Below are positions 53,054-62,272 of a stretch of 64,000 nt of DNA, piece after piece; position 1 is the stretch's first letter; every line of letters begins with the position of its first letter. The notes under the pieces are model-generated. The model did no database searches. It saw only the letters and a program-made list of their open reading frames with translations, and was not told the DNA's origin. This DNA comes from Emticicia sp040253585 (GTDB taxonomy: Bacteria; Bacteroidota; Bacteroidia; Cytophagales; Spirosomataceae): positions 377,496 to 441,495 of the forward strand of contig NZ_JBELAU010000002.1 of the NCBI RefSeq assembly GCF_040253585.1, in the 5' to 3' direction. The position numbers and the translations under genes are program-made.

Positions 53054-53839
53054 ATGTCGAAATATAAATCACAAATCAAACAAGTACCACATTCAAAAGG
53101 GGCTGCTTTGGAGTTTATTCATCGTTTTGTTGAAGAAAATGATGTGAAAGGAAAAACTGTGATTGATGTTTCGGCGGGTTCGGGCTACGTAGCTAATTTA
53201 TGGCACAATGCTGGTGCCGTCGTAAAAGCTTTTGATATGTATCCCGATATTTTCAAGAGCGATTCGTTGACTTGTTTGCCGATTGATTTGAACCAAAAGT
53301 TACCCATTGAAGCAAACTCGGCCGATTATGTACTTTTGATGGAAACCATCGAACATATTCCGAATCAAACGTCGTTGCTACAAGAACTTTCAAGAATACT
53401 CAAACCCAACGGTATCTTAATCGTAACTAAGCCTAACAACAGTAGCTTAAATGGCCGACTCGGAAATTTGTGGGTAGAAGCTGAGCGAAGCAATATGTTC
53501 TTATCGAACGAAGCAAGCGTAATCGGCTACGATGATAGCCATGTTTATAACGGACGGGTTTATTTATGTACAGCCCAACGCCTACGAACGTTGGCTGGTT
53601 TGGCTGGCTTAAAATTACAAAAAGTTCATGCTAACCAACTAAGCGTAAGTTCTTTGATTTCGTATCTATTTTTAGGCATTTTTTTTCATCTTCGTTCGTT
53701 TCGCACGCTCAAGCGTATGACACGAAAAACGTCAAATTCAGTAGAAAAAGCAATCATTAAAGAGCAGCACGCTCTTAATACAAACCAAACTTTGCTTTTG
53801 CATAAACATTTGTGCGTAACGTTTCAGAAAAAATCATAA
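53054..53839 (+). CDS. Class I SAM-dependent methyltransferase
   Basis: The 261-residue product has the SAM-binding glycine-rich motif VIDVSAGSGYVANLW and acidic motif II (AFDMYP), then a motif IV-like stretch DYVLLMETIEHIPNQ. The C-terminal ~60 residues are hydrophobic (SSLISYLFLGIFFHLRSF), possibly membrane-associated. It probably methylates a glycan, lipid or small metabolite. It is the last gene of the aminotransferase-glycosyltransferase-methyltransferase group and converges with murF. Confidence 0.87.
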   Translation: MSKYKSQIKQVPHSKGAALEFIHRFVEENDVKGKTVIDVSAGSGYVANLWHNAGAVVKAFDMYPDIFKSDSLTCLPIDLNQKLPIEANSADYVLLMETIEHIPNQTSLLQELSRILKPNGILIVTKPNNSSLNGRLGNLWVEAERSNMFLSNEASVIGYDDSHVYNGRVYLCTAQRLRTLAGLAGLKLQKVHANQLSVSSLISYLFLGIFFHLRSFRTLKRMTRKTSNSVEKAIIKEQHALNTNQTLLLHKHLCVTFQKKS

Positions 53840-53850
53840 GACATAAAAAA

Positions 53851-53878
53851 GAGGATATTCTGTTAAAATATCCCCTCT
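53851..53878. terminator. Bidirectional terminator between convergent genes
   Basis: GAGGATATT and AATATCCCCTC pair with a 2-base bulge; the flanks are A-rich on the left. It separates the methyltransferase gene from murF. Confidence 0.65.
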
Positions 53879-53894
53879 CAATATATTTTGATTG

Positions 53895-55175
53895 CTACAA
53901 AAATTGCACAACGGTCTCCAAACTAACTCCTCTCGAACCTTTTATTAAGATATAAGAGTCTTTTAATTGCTTATCAATCAGCCAGTTATGCAGCGAAAAC
54001 TTATCAGAGAAATAAAAAGCATTCGGTAAAAACTCAAGGGCATTTGTCATTAATTCGCCGAATAAAACTACCAAATCAAAGTTTCCTTTGGCTACTAACT
54101 CACCAATCAGACGGTGTTCCGCAGGGCCTTCTTCTCCCAGTTCGAACATATCGCCCAAAATTACGACTTTCTTTTTATTGGTTTTAAGATTGATAAAATT
54201 CTGAATCGAAGCTGACATTGATGAAGGATTGGCATTATAGGCATCAAGCAAAATACTATTTGTACCTTTCTCAACAATTTGCGAGCGATTATTGTCAGGA
54301 TTATACTCCGAAACAGCCTCATTGGCTAACTCAGCCGAAACACCAAAGTATTTTCCAATGGCTAAAGCGGCAGCAATATTTTCAAAATTATATGAGCCTG
54401 GTAAATGCGTTTCGTATTGATTACCATTCGCCAAGAATGTAACCACTGGCGAATCTTGCAACATAACAACCTCATCATCAGCCAAATAGTCGAGTCTTTC
54501 TTTAAATCTCCGCTGAGCGGCCATTTCGAGCAATGCTGTACTTTTGGCACTTACGAAAACTGTTCCGCCTGATTTTGCTAAAAAATCATACAACTCTCCT
54601 TTGCCTTTTTTCACCCCTTCAACGCCACCAAAACCTTCTAAGTGAGCTTTTCCGACATTCGTAATGAAGCCATGCGTAGGTTCGCAAATATTAGATAAAT
54701 CTCTGATTTCGCCTTGGTGATTTGCTCCCATTTCGATTACTGCAATTTTGTAGCTTTCGTCAATTCCGAGCAATGTAAGCGGCACACCGATATGATTATT
54801 GAGATTTCCTTTAGTAAAATAAGTCTTAAATTTCTTTGATAAAACCGCCGCAACTAATTCTTTTGAGGTGGTTTTTCCGTTTGAGCCTGTCATGCCCACA
54901 AACGGAATACTGAGTTGCTGACGGTGGTAATTGGCCAATTTTTGAAGTGTATAAAGCACATCGCCAACCAAAATACAACGTTTGTCGGTAGCATATTCGG
55001 CTTCGTCAATTACCACGTATTTTGCACCTTTGCTAAGGGCTTCGTGGGCAAAAGAGTTGGCATTGAATTTATCACCTTTCAGAGCAAAAAACATTACTCC
55101 TTCGTTGATTTTACGAGTATCGGTCGAAATTCCGTTGCTGGCTTTAAATTTTTGATATAATTCGGCAATAGACAT
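53895..55175 (-). CDS. murF: UDP-MurNAc-tripeptide--D-Ala-D-Ala ligase
   Basis: The start at 55175 (MSIAELYQKFK) gives 426 residues. The upstream frame reaches 55217, but that would read through the likely promoter (55198-55205) and family members start at this position. Visible features: STDTRKINEGVMFFALKG (uridine-nucleotide domain), the ATP P-loop GMTGSNGKTTSKELV, and NAYNANPSSM-like (LLDAYNANPSSMSAS). It adds D-Ala-D-Ala to the peptidoglycan stem peptide in the cytosol. It stands alone; other mur genes are not here. Confidence 0.95.
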   Translation of the reverse strand: MSIAELYQKFKASNGISTDTRKINEGVMFFALKGDKFNANSFAHEALSKGAKYVVIDEAEYATDKRCILVGDVLYTLQKLANYHRQQLSIPFVGMTGSNGKTTSKELVAAVLSKKFKTYFTKGNLNNHIGVPLTLLGIDESYKIAVIEMGANHQGEIRDLSNICEPTHGFITNVGKAHLEGFGGVEGVKKGKGELYDFLAKSGGTVFVSAKSTALLEMAAQRRFKERLDYLADDEVVMLQDSPVVTFLANGNQYETHLPGSYNFENIAAALAIGKYFGVSAELANEAVSEYNPDNNRSQIVEKGTNSILLDAYNANPSSMSASIQNFINLKTNKKKVVILGDMFELGEEGPAEHRLIGELVAKGNFDLVVLFGELMTNALEFLPNAFYFSDKFSLHNWLIDKQLKDSYILIKGSRGVSLETVVQFL

Positions 55176-55197
55176 GGTTTTCAATAATAAGTTTTCA

Positions 55198-55205
55198 CAA
55201 AGATA
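55198..55205 (-). promoter_or_regulatory. Putative -7 box of murF
   Basis: On the minus strand TATCTTTG matches TAnnTTTG exactly and lies 23 bases before the preferred murF start. It supports the start at 55175 over that at 55217. Confidence 0.4.
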
Positions 55206-55226
55206 AACTAAAAGCAATTTGCCTTA

Positions 55227-55808
55227 TTAAATCTGCTCTCTATTCAACCATTTTTCGTGATAAGATGCTTTAAAACTCGACATTTTCTCCATTAATTCTT
55301 CAATAGTATCAGCCACAAGCACCAATGCACGATTTTCGGCTTTCAAGAATCCCTCTTCAACCATTACATCTAATTGCTTTAAGAGGTGGTCATAAAAACC
55401 ATTAACATTAAGCAAACCCACTGGCTTTTGGTGAAGTCCCAACTGCGACCATGACAAAATCTCGAAAAGTTCGTCCATGCTACCATAGCCTCCAGGCAAT
55501 GTAATAATGCCATCACAGAGCTTTTCCATCAAAGCCTTACGTTCGTGCATGGTTTCTACCTTGTGCATTTCGGGTAGGCTTTTATGTCCAACTTCCATAC
55601 GGTCTAAAAAATGCGGAATAATACCCGTAACTTGTCCATTATTTGCTAAAACCGAGTCAGCCACAATTCCCATCAATCCAACACTTCCTCCGCCGTAGAT
55701 AAGACGGATATTGTTTTCGGCTAAAACTTTGCCCAGTTTCTCGGCAGTTTCTTTATAGATAGGTTTTGTTCCAGGATTTGCTCCACAGTAAACTAATATC
55801 GCTTGCAT
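55227..55808 (-). CDS. LOG-family (TIGR00730) protein, cytokinin riboside 5'-monophosphate phosphoribohydrolase-like
   Basis: From the ATG at 55808 the product has 193 residues (a second ATG 9 bases upstream is possible). The family motif PGGYGSMDELFEILSW is present with the Rossmann-like GGGSVGLMG. Members cleave nucleoside 5'-monophosphates to free base and ribose 5-phosphate (Lonely Guy) or are of unknown nucleotide specificity. It is a single gene upstream of murF on the same strand. Confidence 0.9.
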   Translation of the reverse strand: MQAILVYCGANPGTKPIYKETAEKLGKVLAENNIRLIYGGGSVGLMGIVADSVLANNGQVTGIIPHFLDRMEVGHKSLPEMHKVETMHERKALMEKLCDGIITLPGGYGSMDELFEILSWSQLGLHQKPVGLLNVNGFYDHLLKQLDVMVEEGFLKAENRALVLVADTIEELMEKMSSFKASYHEKWLNREQI

Positions 55809-55940
55809 TATAATCAATTTTGAATGAGTAAATTATTGAATGAATGTATTTTTTGTCTTATTCTTCTAAAACTAATTTTTATAAAATTAAGACGACCAAT
55901 TTTAATCCTGTCAGTCTTATCAATCTTTTAAAATCGTGCT

Positions 55941-55976
55941 AAAAAATAAAACCCAACGAAACGTCGGGCTTATTTT
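55941..55976 (-). terminator. Terminator, likely of the DUF72 gene
   Basis: On the minus strand, AGCCCGACG and CGTTGGGTT pair around a 3-base loop with a T-run after. It is about 100 bases downstream of the DUF72 stop. Confidence 0.65.
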
Positions 55977-56079
55977 GTTCGCTAAATTTGTCAGGAAAAA
56001 AAATCTTTGTTGTTAAGTGGATACATTTACGGATTTTCGTGCAATTTATGGACTTGAACAATATAATGCAACATTTTTT

Positions 56080-56991
56080 TCAGAACAAACTACCCTGCAC
56101 AACTTGTGGAATTATTTTAGGTTCTTGCAGATTTAGGCCTGTTTTCGCATTAATCTTATTTATCCAATATTTTGTGAGTTCGGGAGCAAATTCGTTATCG
56201 CCACAATGCACAAAAATATAAGCACTTTCTAAACCCATATCGAGCCAAGTTTTTATACGTTCACACCACGCATTGATACGAGTGTAATCTGTCGGGTGAA
56301 GCTCGTTGCCTACAAACCGAAGCGTAAGTTTTGGCGTAGTAAGTGTGGCGTGAAGTACGTCTCTTCGGCCAGCTACATCCGAAATCACCGTTCCAACTTT
56401 CATTTCGGTGAGCATTGCACAGGTATTTGCCCAAACTTTGGCATCTTTAAACCAATCAGAATGACGAAACTCAACTGAAACAGGAAAATTTGGCGGTAAA
56501 GATTTTAAGTAATTTTCTAAACTTTTCAGCCTTCGTGGGTCGAACATCGGTGAAAGTTGCAAAAAAGTCATTCCCAAATGTTCCTCCAGGCCCAAAACCG
56601 CCGTGCAGAATTGTTCGGTAAGAAATTCTGTACCAATCAATTGGCGGTCGTGACTAATTACTTGCGGAAATTTCGGGCAAAACTTAAAACCATCAGCGGC
56701 CGATTCTTTCCAACGAATAATAGTTTCTTCGGTTGGAATCTGGTAATGCGTTACATTCAGTTCGATGGTGTTAAACTGACGAGTATAGTAATGTAAAAAA
56801 TCTTTATCCTTGGCATTGGATGGGTAAATCTTGCCCGCCCAGCTTTTATTTGCCCAAATAGGTGGACCAAAATATAAATCGGGATGAGAAACTTTCGGAG
56901 ATACTGCCGCCAGGGTTTGTGCAGTTAATGGATTATCTGGCGGAAGTGTAAAATCTACATCTGAAATATCTTTGAGTTTTCCGAAATCCAT
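56080..56991 (-). CDS. DUF72 family protein (YecE-like)
   Basis: The 303-residue product matches DUF72/YecE: YTRQFNTIELNVTHYQIP, then FKFCPKFPQVISHDRQL, FLQLSPMFDPRRLKSL and FPVSVEFRHSDWF. The fold is TIM-barrel-like and the enzyme activity is not known. It has its own terminators on either side, at 55941 and 57007. Confidence 0.9.
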   Translation of the reverse strand: MDFGKLKDISDVDFTLPPDNPLTAQTLAAVSPKVSHPDLYFGPPIWANKSWAGKIYPSNAKDKDFLHYYTRQFNTIELNVTHYQIPTEETIIRWKESAADGFKFCPKFPQVISHDRQLIGTEFLTEQFCTAVLGLEEHLGMTFLQLSPMFDPRRLKSLENYLKSLPPNFPVSVEFRHSDWFKDAKVWANTCAMLTEMKVGTVISDVAGRRDVLHATLTTPKLTLRFVGNELHPTDYTRINAWCERIKTWLDMGLESAYIFVHCGDNEFAPELTKYWINKINAKTGLNLQEPKIIPQVVQGSLF

Positions 56992-57006
56992 AGTCGTAGT
57001 ATAATT

Positions 57007-57043
57007 AAAGTCTCATACCTATTGGGTAGGTATGAGACTTTTG
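57007..57043. terminator. Terminator after the GH13-like gene
   Basis: AAAGTCTCATACCTA and TAGGTATGAGACTTT form a perfect 15-bp stem with a 5-base loop and T/A runs on both sides. It ends the gene at 57064 on the minus strand. Confidence 0.9.
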
Positions 57044-57063
57044 TGTGATTTATTAATATTCTA

Positions 57064-59073
57064 TCAATCGTCCAAACGATAAACCCTGCACTCATGCTGC
57101 TGGCTATAATGCCCAGTCGTAAAGATTTGGTTGAGTGGATGATTAAAGGTCTTTTCTCGCAAAAGATTTTCGTCAATACCATTATATGGGTCGAAGTTTA
57201 CCACAAAAACGTATTTTGGATTATCTTGAAGCGTCCAAACCATTAATTTTTGCTCTTCGGTTGGCTCTAAAAGCCATTTCACCGAACGGCCTTTGATTTC
57301 CTCCCAAATATTTTCGGCCAATTGGTGCATTTGCTGAAACAAATGAAACTGATAGTGATTTTTACCCCAAATAAATGGCCCATGAGTTACTTTATCTCGG
57401 TCATTGTCATCACGAATGGCAAAAACGTATAGTTTCGTATATTCTTCATTTTTGCCTCTTTCGAGGTGCATATTGCGTGTTTCAAAGCCCAAACCTACAT
57501 AACTCGGCATATCCGTCAAAAACAACGAAACAAATAAACGCAGATAATTGGCAGTTCGATAAAACTCGTCGAAACGAGGGTCATCTTTATCGGCTGTCAT
57601 AACCGTAAAATTTGGTGCGAATTTACGAGTGCGGAGTAATTGATTGTACTTCACAAACTTTTGCATAAATTCAGCAGAACCCACCACCGAAGACTGTAAA
57701 TCTCCGAGTGTAGAATCGGCATCAATGGCCTCCAAGTGGTCATTTTCATCGCCATAACCCATAAAATCAGGGTCAACTAAGAAAGTTTCGGCAAAAAATG
57801 CAAAATGCTTGACACCTTGTTTCTGCACATAATGCTTTACGGCCATCAGTGGGTCATAATATTCATCGGGTTTGGCTGGCACACCATCTGGTCGGGGTTG
57901 AACGTGAGCCATATCGCCCCGCATAAAATCTAAATTGTAGGTTTTCTGACATTCATACACTTTTTGACAGAAATACTCCCACGCATATTTATTCGGATTC
58001 TCAAAATCTAACACCCAATTAGCATTATCATCTTTTGAGTGAAAAAACTTATAGCGTGCCAAAGGGCCAAAAACCCTCGACATTGCCTGTGGCTCATCAA
58101 ATTCATACGTGTACCAACGGTTTCCGTTTTCATCAATCACAAACTCTTCGGGATTGATGTGTAGCCCACGATACGGCGGTGCCATTGTCATCGGAAGGGT
58201 TTCGTAGCCTTGATAGATTAGTTCGTGCATTAACTCAATGCGGCGACGAAGACGGCCTTGAAAATCGTTTTTATGACCGAATATTATTTCCAATCGTTGT
58301 TCATCGCTTAAAATTGGAATTTCGGGCGAAAACAGCGTATTTTTTGAATAAGAAATCGGTGTTCCGTTGGCGGTGCCATTACGTACTAAATAATGCCAAA
58401 TAATTTCTTCGACCTCTCTATAAATTGTTTCTGAATTGCTCGTAATTCTTCCCCCAACCCTACGTACCCACTCAAAAAAACGAGGATATGCAATGACCAT
58501 TTCCGAAAAACGGTCGGTGTGTGGAATCACGTCCATGCCTACGCTCTTGCCCATTGCGTGCAAGATATTCACCACAAATTTGAGTTGTTTCTCGACCGAA
58601 TCAAGCGACGGAATAGCAGTAGCCAATTCTTGACTGTAAAACTCAGGGTTGATATTGAAAGTTGTCATGCCATAGAGGCTGCCAACTACTCCTGGCTCCC
58701 AAATAGGCAATAAATGTATCGAATCTTGTGATTTTGGAATCGTGAGTGCGTATTTGACGACATTGAAAAAATTCCCAATAGTACGAACATTAATGCCCAC
58801 CATGTTTGATTTTTTCAGCCATTGGCTATCTTGGTGATAGCTTACGGGGCTTTCGATACCACGACTGGGGTCTAAAGCTCTTTGGATAATATCATTGCCA
58901 AATCGACGTTGAAGAATGTCTATAATATCATAAACATTTAGCTGAACGGCAATTTCGGGCAACAGATTCTCGATGTACGACGTCTGGTGCGAAGTATATT
59001 TATCTTTGTATAAATAATGATTCTGACGCCACAAATCAAACATCGACGTTTGTGTATAAGTATCAGTTGTCAT
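57064..59073 (-). CDS. GH13-like (alpha-amylase superfamily) enzyme
   Basis: The 669-residue product has GH13-like features: PIWEPGVVGSLYGMTTFNIN near residue 125, region I replaced by GMDVIPHTDRFSEM, the region II-like motif LDFMRGDMAHV with a candidate nucleophile Asp, then FAFFAETFL with a candidate acid Glu, and VMTADKDDPRFDEF. There is no signal peptide. The family is alpha-glucan acting, e.g. glycogen breakdown or branching, but the regions diverge, so activity is not certain. It is a single-gene unit. Confidence 0.8.
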   Translation of the reverse strand: MTTDTYTQTSMFDLWRQNHYLYKDKYTSHQTSYIENLLPEIAVQLNVYDIIDILQRRFGNDIIQRALDPSRGIESPVSYHQDSQWLKKSNMVGINVRTIGNFFNVVKYALTIPKSQDSIHLLPIWEPGVVGSLYGMTTFNINPEFYSQELATAIPSLDSVEKQLKFVVNILHAMGKSVGMDVIPHTDRFSEMVIAYPRFFEWVRRVGGRITSNSETIYREVEEIIWHYLVRNGTANGTPISYSKNTLFSPEIPILSDEQRLEIIFGHKNDFQGRLRRRIELMHELIYQGYETLPMTMAPPYRGLHINPEEFVIDENGNRWYTYEFDEPQAMSRVFGPLARYKFFHSKDDNANWVLDFENPNKYAWEYFCQKVYECQKTYNLDFMRGDMAHVQPRPDGVPAKPDEYYDPLMAVKHYVQKQGVKHFAFFAETFLVDPDFMGYGDENDHLEAIDADSTLGDLQSSVVGSAEFMQKFVKYNQLLRTRKFAPNFTVMTADKDDPRFDEFYRTANYLRLFVSLFLTDMPSYVGLGFETRNMHLERGKNEEYTKLYVFAIRDDNDRDKVTHGPFIWGKNHYQFHLFQQMHQLAENIWEEIKGRSVKWLLEPTEEQKLMVWTLQDNPKYVFVVNFDPYNGIDENLLREKTFNHPLNQIFTTGHYSQQHECRVYRLDD

Positions 59074-59147
59074 CGAATTTCATCATAGGTTATATACAAA
59101 GTTATGAAATACCAATAAAAGAAAACAATTTAAGCTTAAAAAAATAA

Positions 59148-59182
59148 GAAACCCCCAGTTGATTGGCTCATCTGGGGGTTTC
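59148..59182 (-). terminator. Terminator after prc
   Basis: GAAACCCCCAG (59148-59158) and CTGGGGGTTTC (59172-59182) form a perfect 11-bp stem. Confidence 0.8.
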
Positions 59183-59203
59183 ATTATAAAAAATAGTTGA
59201 CTA

Positions 59204-61270
59204 TTATTTCTGTGATGATGAAATTAAATCGCAGAGAATACGCTCACTTTCGGTCAAGATAATATCTTTTTCTTTTTCATCCTTTTCGCCAGAGCTTAAT
59301 TTATTTACAGCTTTTCTGCGTTTTTCGTTTTCATCACGCTCTTGCTTGCGTTTAGCTTCATTCAATGAAATAACCGTAATATCTTTTATCTTACGATACT
59401 CGGCCAAATCATCGGTTAATTGCTTCAACTCTTGGTCTGATTTCAAACGAGCTTGGTATTTTTCTTGCAATTTGGCCAATATTTTCTCGTTGATAACAGT
59501 TGTTTTCTCGTAATCAGAAGTTTTTACTTGGTCATACGGCAATGCACTTGGTTGAGAACTTTCTCCCATTTCCTCTGGGTCGAAAGGTGTTGGTAATAAA
59601 ATATCAGCCGAAACTCCTTTGCGTTGCGTGCTATTTCCTGTGATGCGGTAAAACTTCTCAGTTGTCAATTTCAATTGTCCGTATTTTTCTTTTTGGTCGA
59701 AACCTACCGCTGGTTTTTTATCAGTAGATGCCGTACGAGGTGCAAGCAAGAACTGGTCTAAATCAACTAATTGCTGCACGGTTCCTTTTCCAAAAGATTG
59801 TTCGCCAACAATTACTCCACGCTTATAATCTTGAATAGCTCCCGCAAAAATCTCTGATGCCGAAGCACTAAAACGGTTTTGAAGAATAACCAATGGGCCA
59901 TTATAAACCAATTCAGGGTCAGTGTCGCTTTCAACATCAACACTTCCATTATTATCACGGCGTTGTACAACTGGGCCTTTTGTAATGAATAAACCCGTAA
60001 GATTAATTGCTTCAGTCAGCGACCCACCACCGTTATTACGAAGGTCAATCACAACCCCATCTACACCTTTGGCTTTGAAATCATTCAAGAAACGCTTAAC
60101 ATCTTTGGTTGTACTCTGAAAATCACCGCCACGGCGAGCATCTTCAAAATCACGATAGAACATCGGAATATCAATTACACCCAGTTTATAGTCTTTACCA
60201 TCTTTTTTCATCGGTACAACTTCGCCTTTGGCAACTGCTTCTTCGAGTTTTACTTTTTCACGAACCAAACGTAGCTCTTTTGTAGGTGAACCCGCAGGTG
60301 CATCGCCCGGTAGGAGTCTTACACGTACAACTGTTCCTTTTGTGCCCCTAATTAGCTTTACAGCATCATCTGTTAGCCAACCTACAATATCTTGCCATTG
60401 CCCATTTTCACCTTGAGCTACGGCCACAATTCTATCATTCTTGGTTGCTTGTCCACTTTTAAATAATGGTCCTCCAGGAATAATCTCTGCAATCATTACA
60501 TAATCGCCTTCGTTTCTCAACGAAGCACCAATTCCTTCTACCGACTGGCTCATTTCTATATTAAATTGAGCAGCCGTACTCGGAATCATGTAATTTGTGT
60601 GAGGGTCGATGGTTTCAGAAAACGCATTCATAAACGATTGAAAAACATCATCGGCTCTCCATTTAGCAATACGCCCTTCCCAACGCTTATAGCGGTCTTT
60701 CAGGGTTGCTATCGTTGCAGAATCTTTACTTCCACTTAATTTCAGGTCAAGCACCTGACTTTTTACAATCTTACGCCAAACATCATCTAACTCAGCCGTT
60801 GATTTTGCCCAGGGAGTTTTTTCACGGTCAGTTTCGTAGCTTTCGTCTGTGGTAAAATCAAATGGTTTGTCAAGCAAAGCCATAATAAACTCGTGACGTT
60901 CTTTGTAGCGTTTGCGGTAAAGATTGAAAACCTCGAACGGAGCGGTTAAATCTCCTTCCAATAAATCTTCATCAATGCCATCACGGTATTTTTCAAAAGA
61001 TTTGATGTCACTTTCAAGAAAGTATGAATGTCCACCATCAACATCTTTCAAGAAATTATCCCAAACTTTTGCCGAAAAATCATCGTCGAGCTTAAACTTT
61101 TGGTAGTGATGATAGCTCAAAAACTGGGTTGCAAACTGCTCAACTTGCTCTTGTGTGCGAGTTGGTTTCAAATCGTTGTAACCATACGTTGGCGACGACG
61201 AATTTTGGGCTTTATTTTCAAAGCAGCCAAAAAGACCAGTTAAGGTTAGTAGAACGATGATTCTTTTCAT
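59204..61270 (-). CDS. prc: Tail-specific (C-terminal processing) protease
   Basis: The start at 61270 gives 688 residues with lipoprotein lipobox LTGLFGC; the frame begins 6 residues earlier at 61288. Domains: an N-terminal helical region, PDZ (about 240-330), then the S41 catalytic domain with NRFSASASEIFAG (Ser) and SFGKGTVQQL (Lys), and a C-terminal DUF3340-type tail. It degrades proteins with non-polar C-termini in the periplasm. It is 52 bases downstream of the FKBP gene on the same strand, so both may be co-transcribed. Confidence 0.95.
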   Translation of the reverse strand: MKRIIVLLTLTGLFGCFENKAQNSSSPTYGYNDLKPTRTQEQVEQFATQFLSYHHYQKFKLDDDFSAKVWDNFLKDVDGGHSYFLESDIKSFEKYRDGIDEDLLEGDLTAPFEVFNLYRKRYKERHEFIMALLDKPFDFTTDESYETDREKTPWAKSTAELDDVWRKIVKSQVLDLKLSGSKDSATIATLKDRYKRWEGRIAKWRADDVFQSFMNAFSETIDPHTNYMIPSTAAQFNIEMSQSVEGIGASLRNEGDYVMIAEIIPGGPLFKSGQATKNDRIVAVAQGENGQWQDIVGWLTDDAVKLIRGTKGTVVRVRLLPGDAPAGSPTKELRLVREKVKLEEAVAKGEVVPMKKDGKDYKLGVIDIPMFYRDFEDARRGGDFQSTTKDVKRFLNDFKAKGVDGVVIDLRNNGGGSLTEAINLTGLFITKGPVVQRRDNNGSVDVESDTDPELVYNGPLVILQNRFSASASEIFAGAIQDYKRGVIVGEQSFGKGTVQQLVDLDQFLLAPRTASTDKKPAVGFDQKEKYGQLKLTTEKFYRITGNSTQRKGVSADILLPTPFDPEEMGESSQPSALPYDQVKTSDYEKTTVINEKILAKLQEKYQARLKSDQELKQLTDDLAEYRKIKDITVISLNEAKRKQERDENEKRRKAVNKLSSGEKDEKEKDIILTESERILCDLISSSQK

Positions 61271-61282
61271 AATTTGTAACAT

Positions 61283-61310
61283 GACCACCCCCAGCCCCTA
61301 AAGAGGAGTT
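61283..61310. repeat. GC-rich dispersed repeat, CCACCCC/CAGCCCC word
   Basis: CCACCCC and CAGCCCC occur 7 bases apart and are followed by TAAAGAGGAG. Similar C-rich then AAAG-G-rich pieces are common in intergenic regions of Bacteroidota. It lies between prc and the FKBP gene. It fits the 7-base period but has only two clear units. Confidence 0.4.
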
Positions 61311-61322
61311 TAATTTTTTAAT

Positions 61323-62075
61323 TTATTTAACAATATCAAGCAATTCTACTTCAAAAATCAAAACCTGATTCGGGCCGATGCTTGGTGGACCTTGTGGTCC
61401 ATAAGCCAAATTTGAAGGAATAAACAATTTCCATTTTGAACCAACTGGCATTAACTGAAGAGCTTCTACCCAACCTTGAATTACTTGAGTTACGCCAAAT
61501 TCGGCTGGTTGTCCACGCTCTACTGAACTATCAAAAACGCTTCCATCAATCAAAGTTCCGTGATAATGTACTTTTACTTTATCCGAAGAAGCTGGTTTTG
61601 CTCCATTCCCCTCTTTCATGACTGAGTACTGCAAGCCACTCGGCAAAGTAACAACGCCCGCTTTGGTTTTGTTTTCGGCCAAAAACTTATCGCCAATCGC
61701 CTTATTAGCAGCACCTTTTTTCATGGATTCGTTCTGAAAATACCCTTGAATATAAGCATTCGCAGCATTTGGGTCCATCCAAGTTGTTTGTCCATTCAAT
61801 ATTTGGTCAATGGCTTTTGCCATCATTGCTGAATTAACTTTCAGATTTTGTTGTTTTAAATTACCAGCGATATTCATTCCGATAGCGTAGCTAATCGAAT
61901 CAACACCATTCTTCATACCATCTGAAGTTTGGGTGGCAACTACAACGTTTTTTGTTGTGGTGGTAGGTTTTGCAGCAGGTGATTTAGCTTTCGGAGCTGG
62001 TGTTTTTGTGCTTTGTGCAAACGAAAATTGTGATAGTAGAATAGCAGTTGCGAAAGCAATAAATGTTCTTTTCAT
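61323..62075 (-). CDS. FKBP-type peptidyl-prolyl isomerase, secreted (FkpA/Mip-like)
   Basis: The 250-residue product has a signal peptide (FIAFATAILLSQFSFAQ), a Lys/Ala/Pro-rich spacer, an N-terminal helical domain (DGMKNGVDSISYAIGMNIAG, about 50-140), and a C-terminal FKBP domain (VHYHGTLIDGSVFDSS, VIQGWVEALQLMPVG, LAYGPQGPPSIGPN). It speeds proline isomerisation during protein folding in the periplasm. It is followed by prc. Confidence 0.94.
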   Translation of the reverse strand: MKRTFIAFATAILLSQFSFAQSTKTPAPKAKSPAAKPTTTTKNVVVATQTSDGMKNGVDSISYAIGMNIAGNLKQQNLKVNSAMMAKAIDQILNGQTTWMDPNAANAYIQGYFQNESMKKGAANKAIGDKFLAENKTKAGVVTLPSGLQYSVMKEGNGAKPASSDKVKVHYHGTLIDGSVFDSSVERGQPAEFGVTQVIQGWVEALQLMPVGSKWKLFIPSNLAYGPQGPPSIGPNQVLIFEVELLDIVK

Positions 62076-62272
62076 TTTTTATTGAGATACTTATTTTTAA
62101 TTGACTTTTTATAAATAACAAATAAACGTACTTTTAGTCTAAAAATTAGTATTTCTATAAAAAAACTACGTAATAATTACGTATTTACGGTGTAAAACCA
62201 TTTATTGTTTGCTTTCAACGTAATTATTTAACATATTTTAAGAAATCGCTTCTTTATTGTTCCTGAAATATT

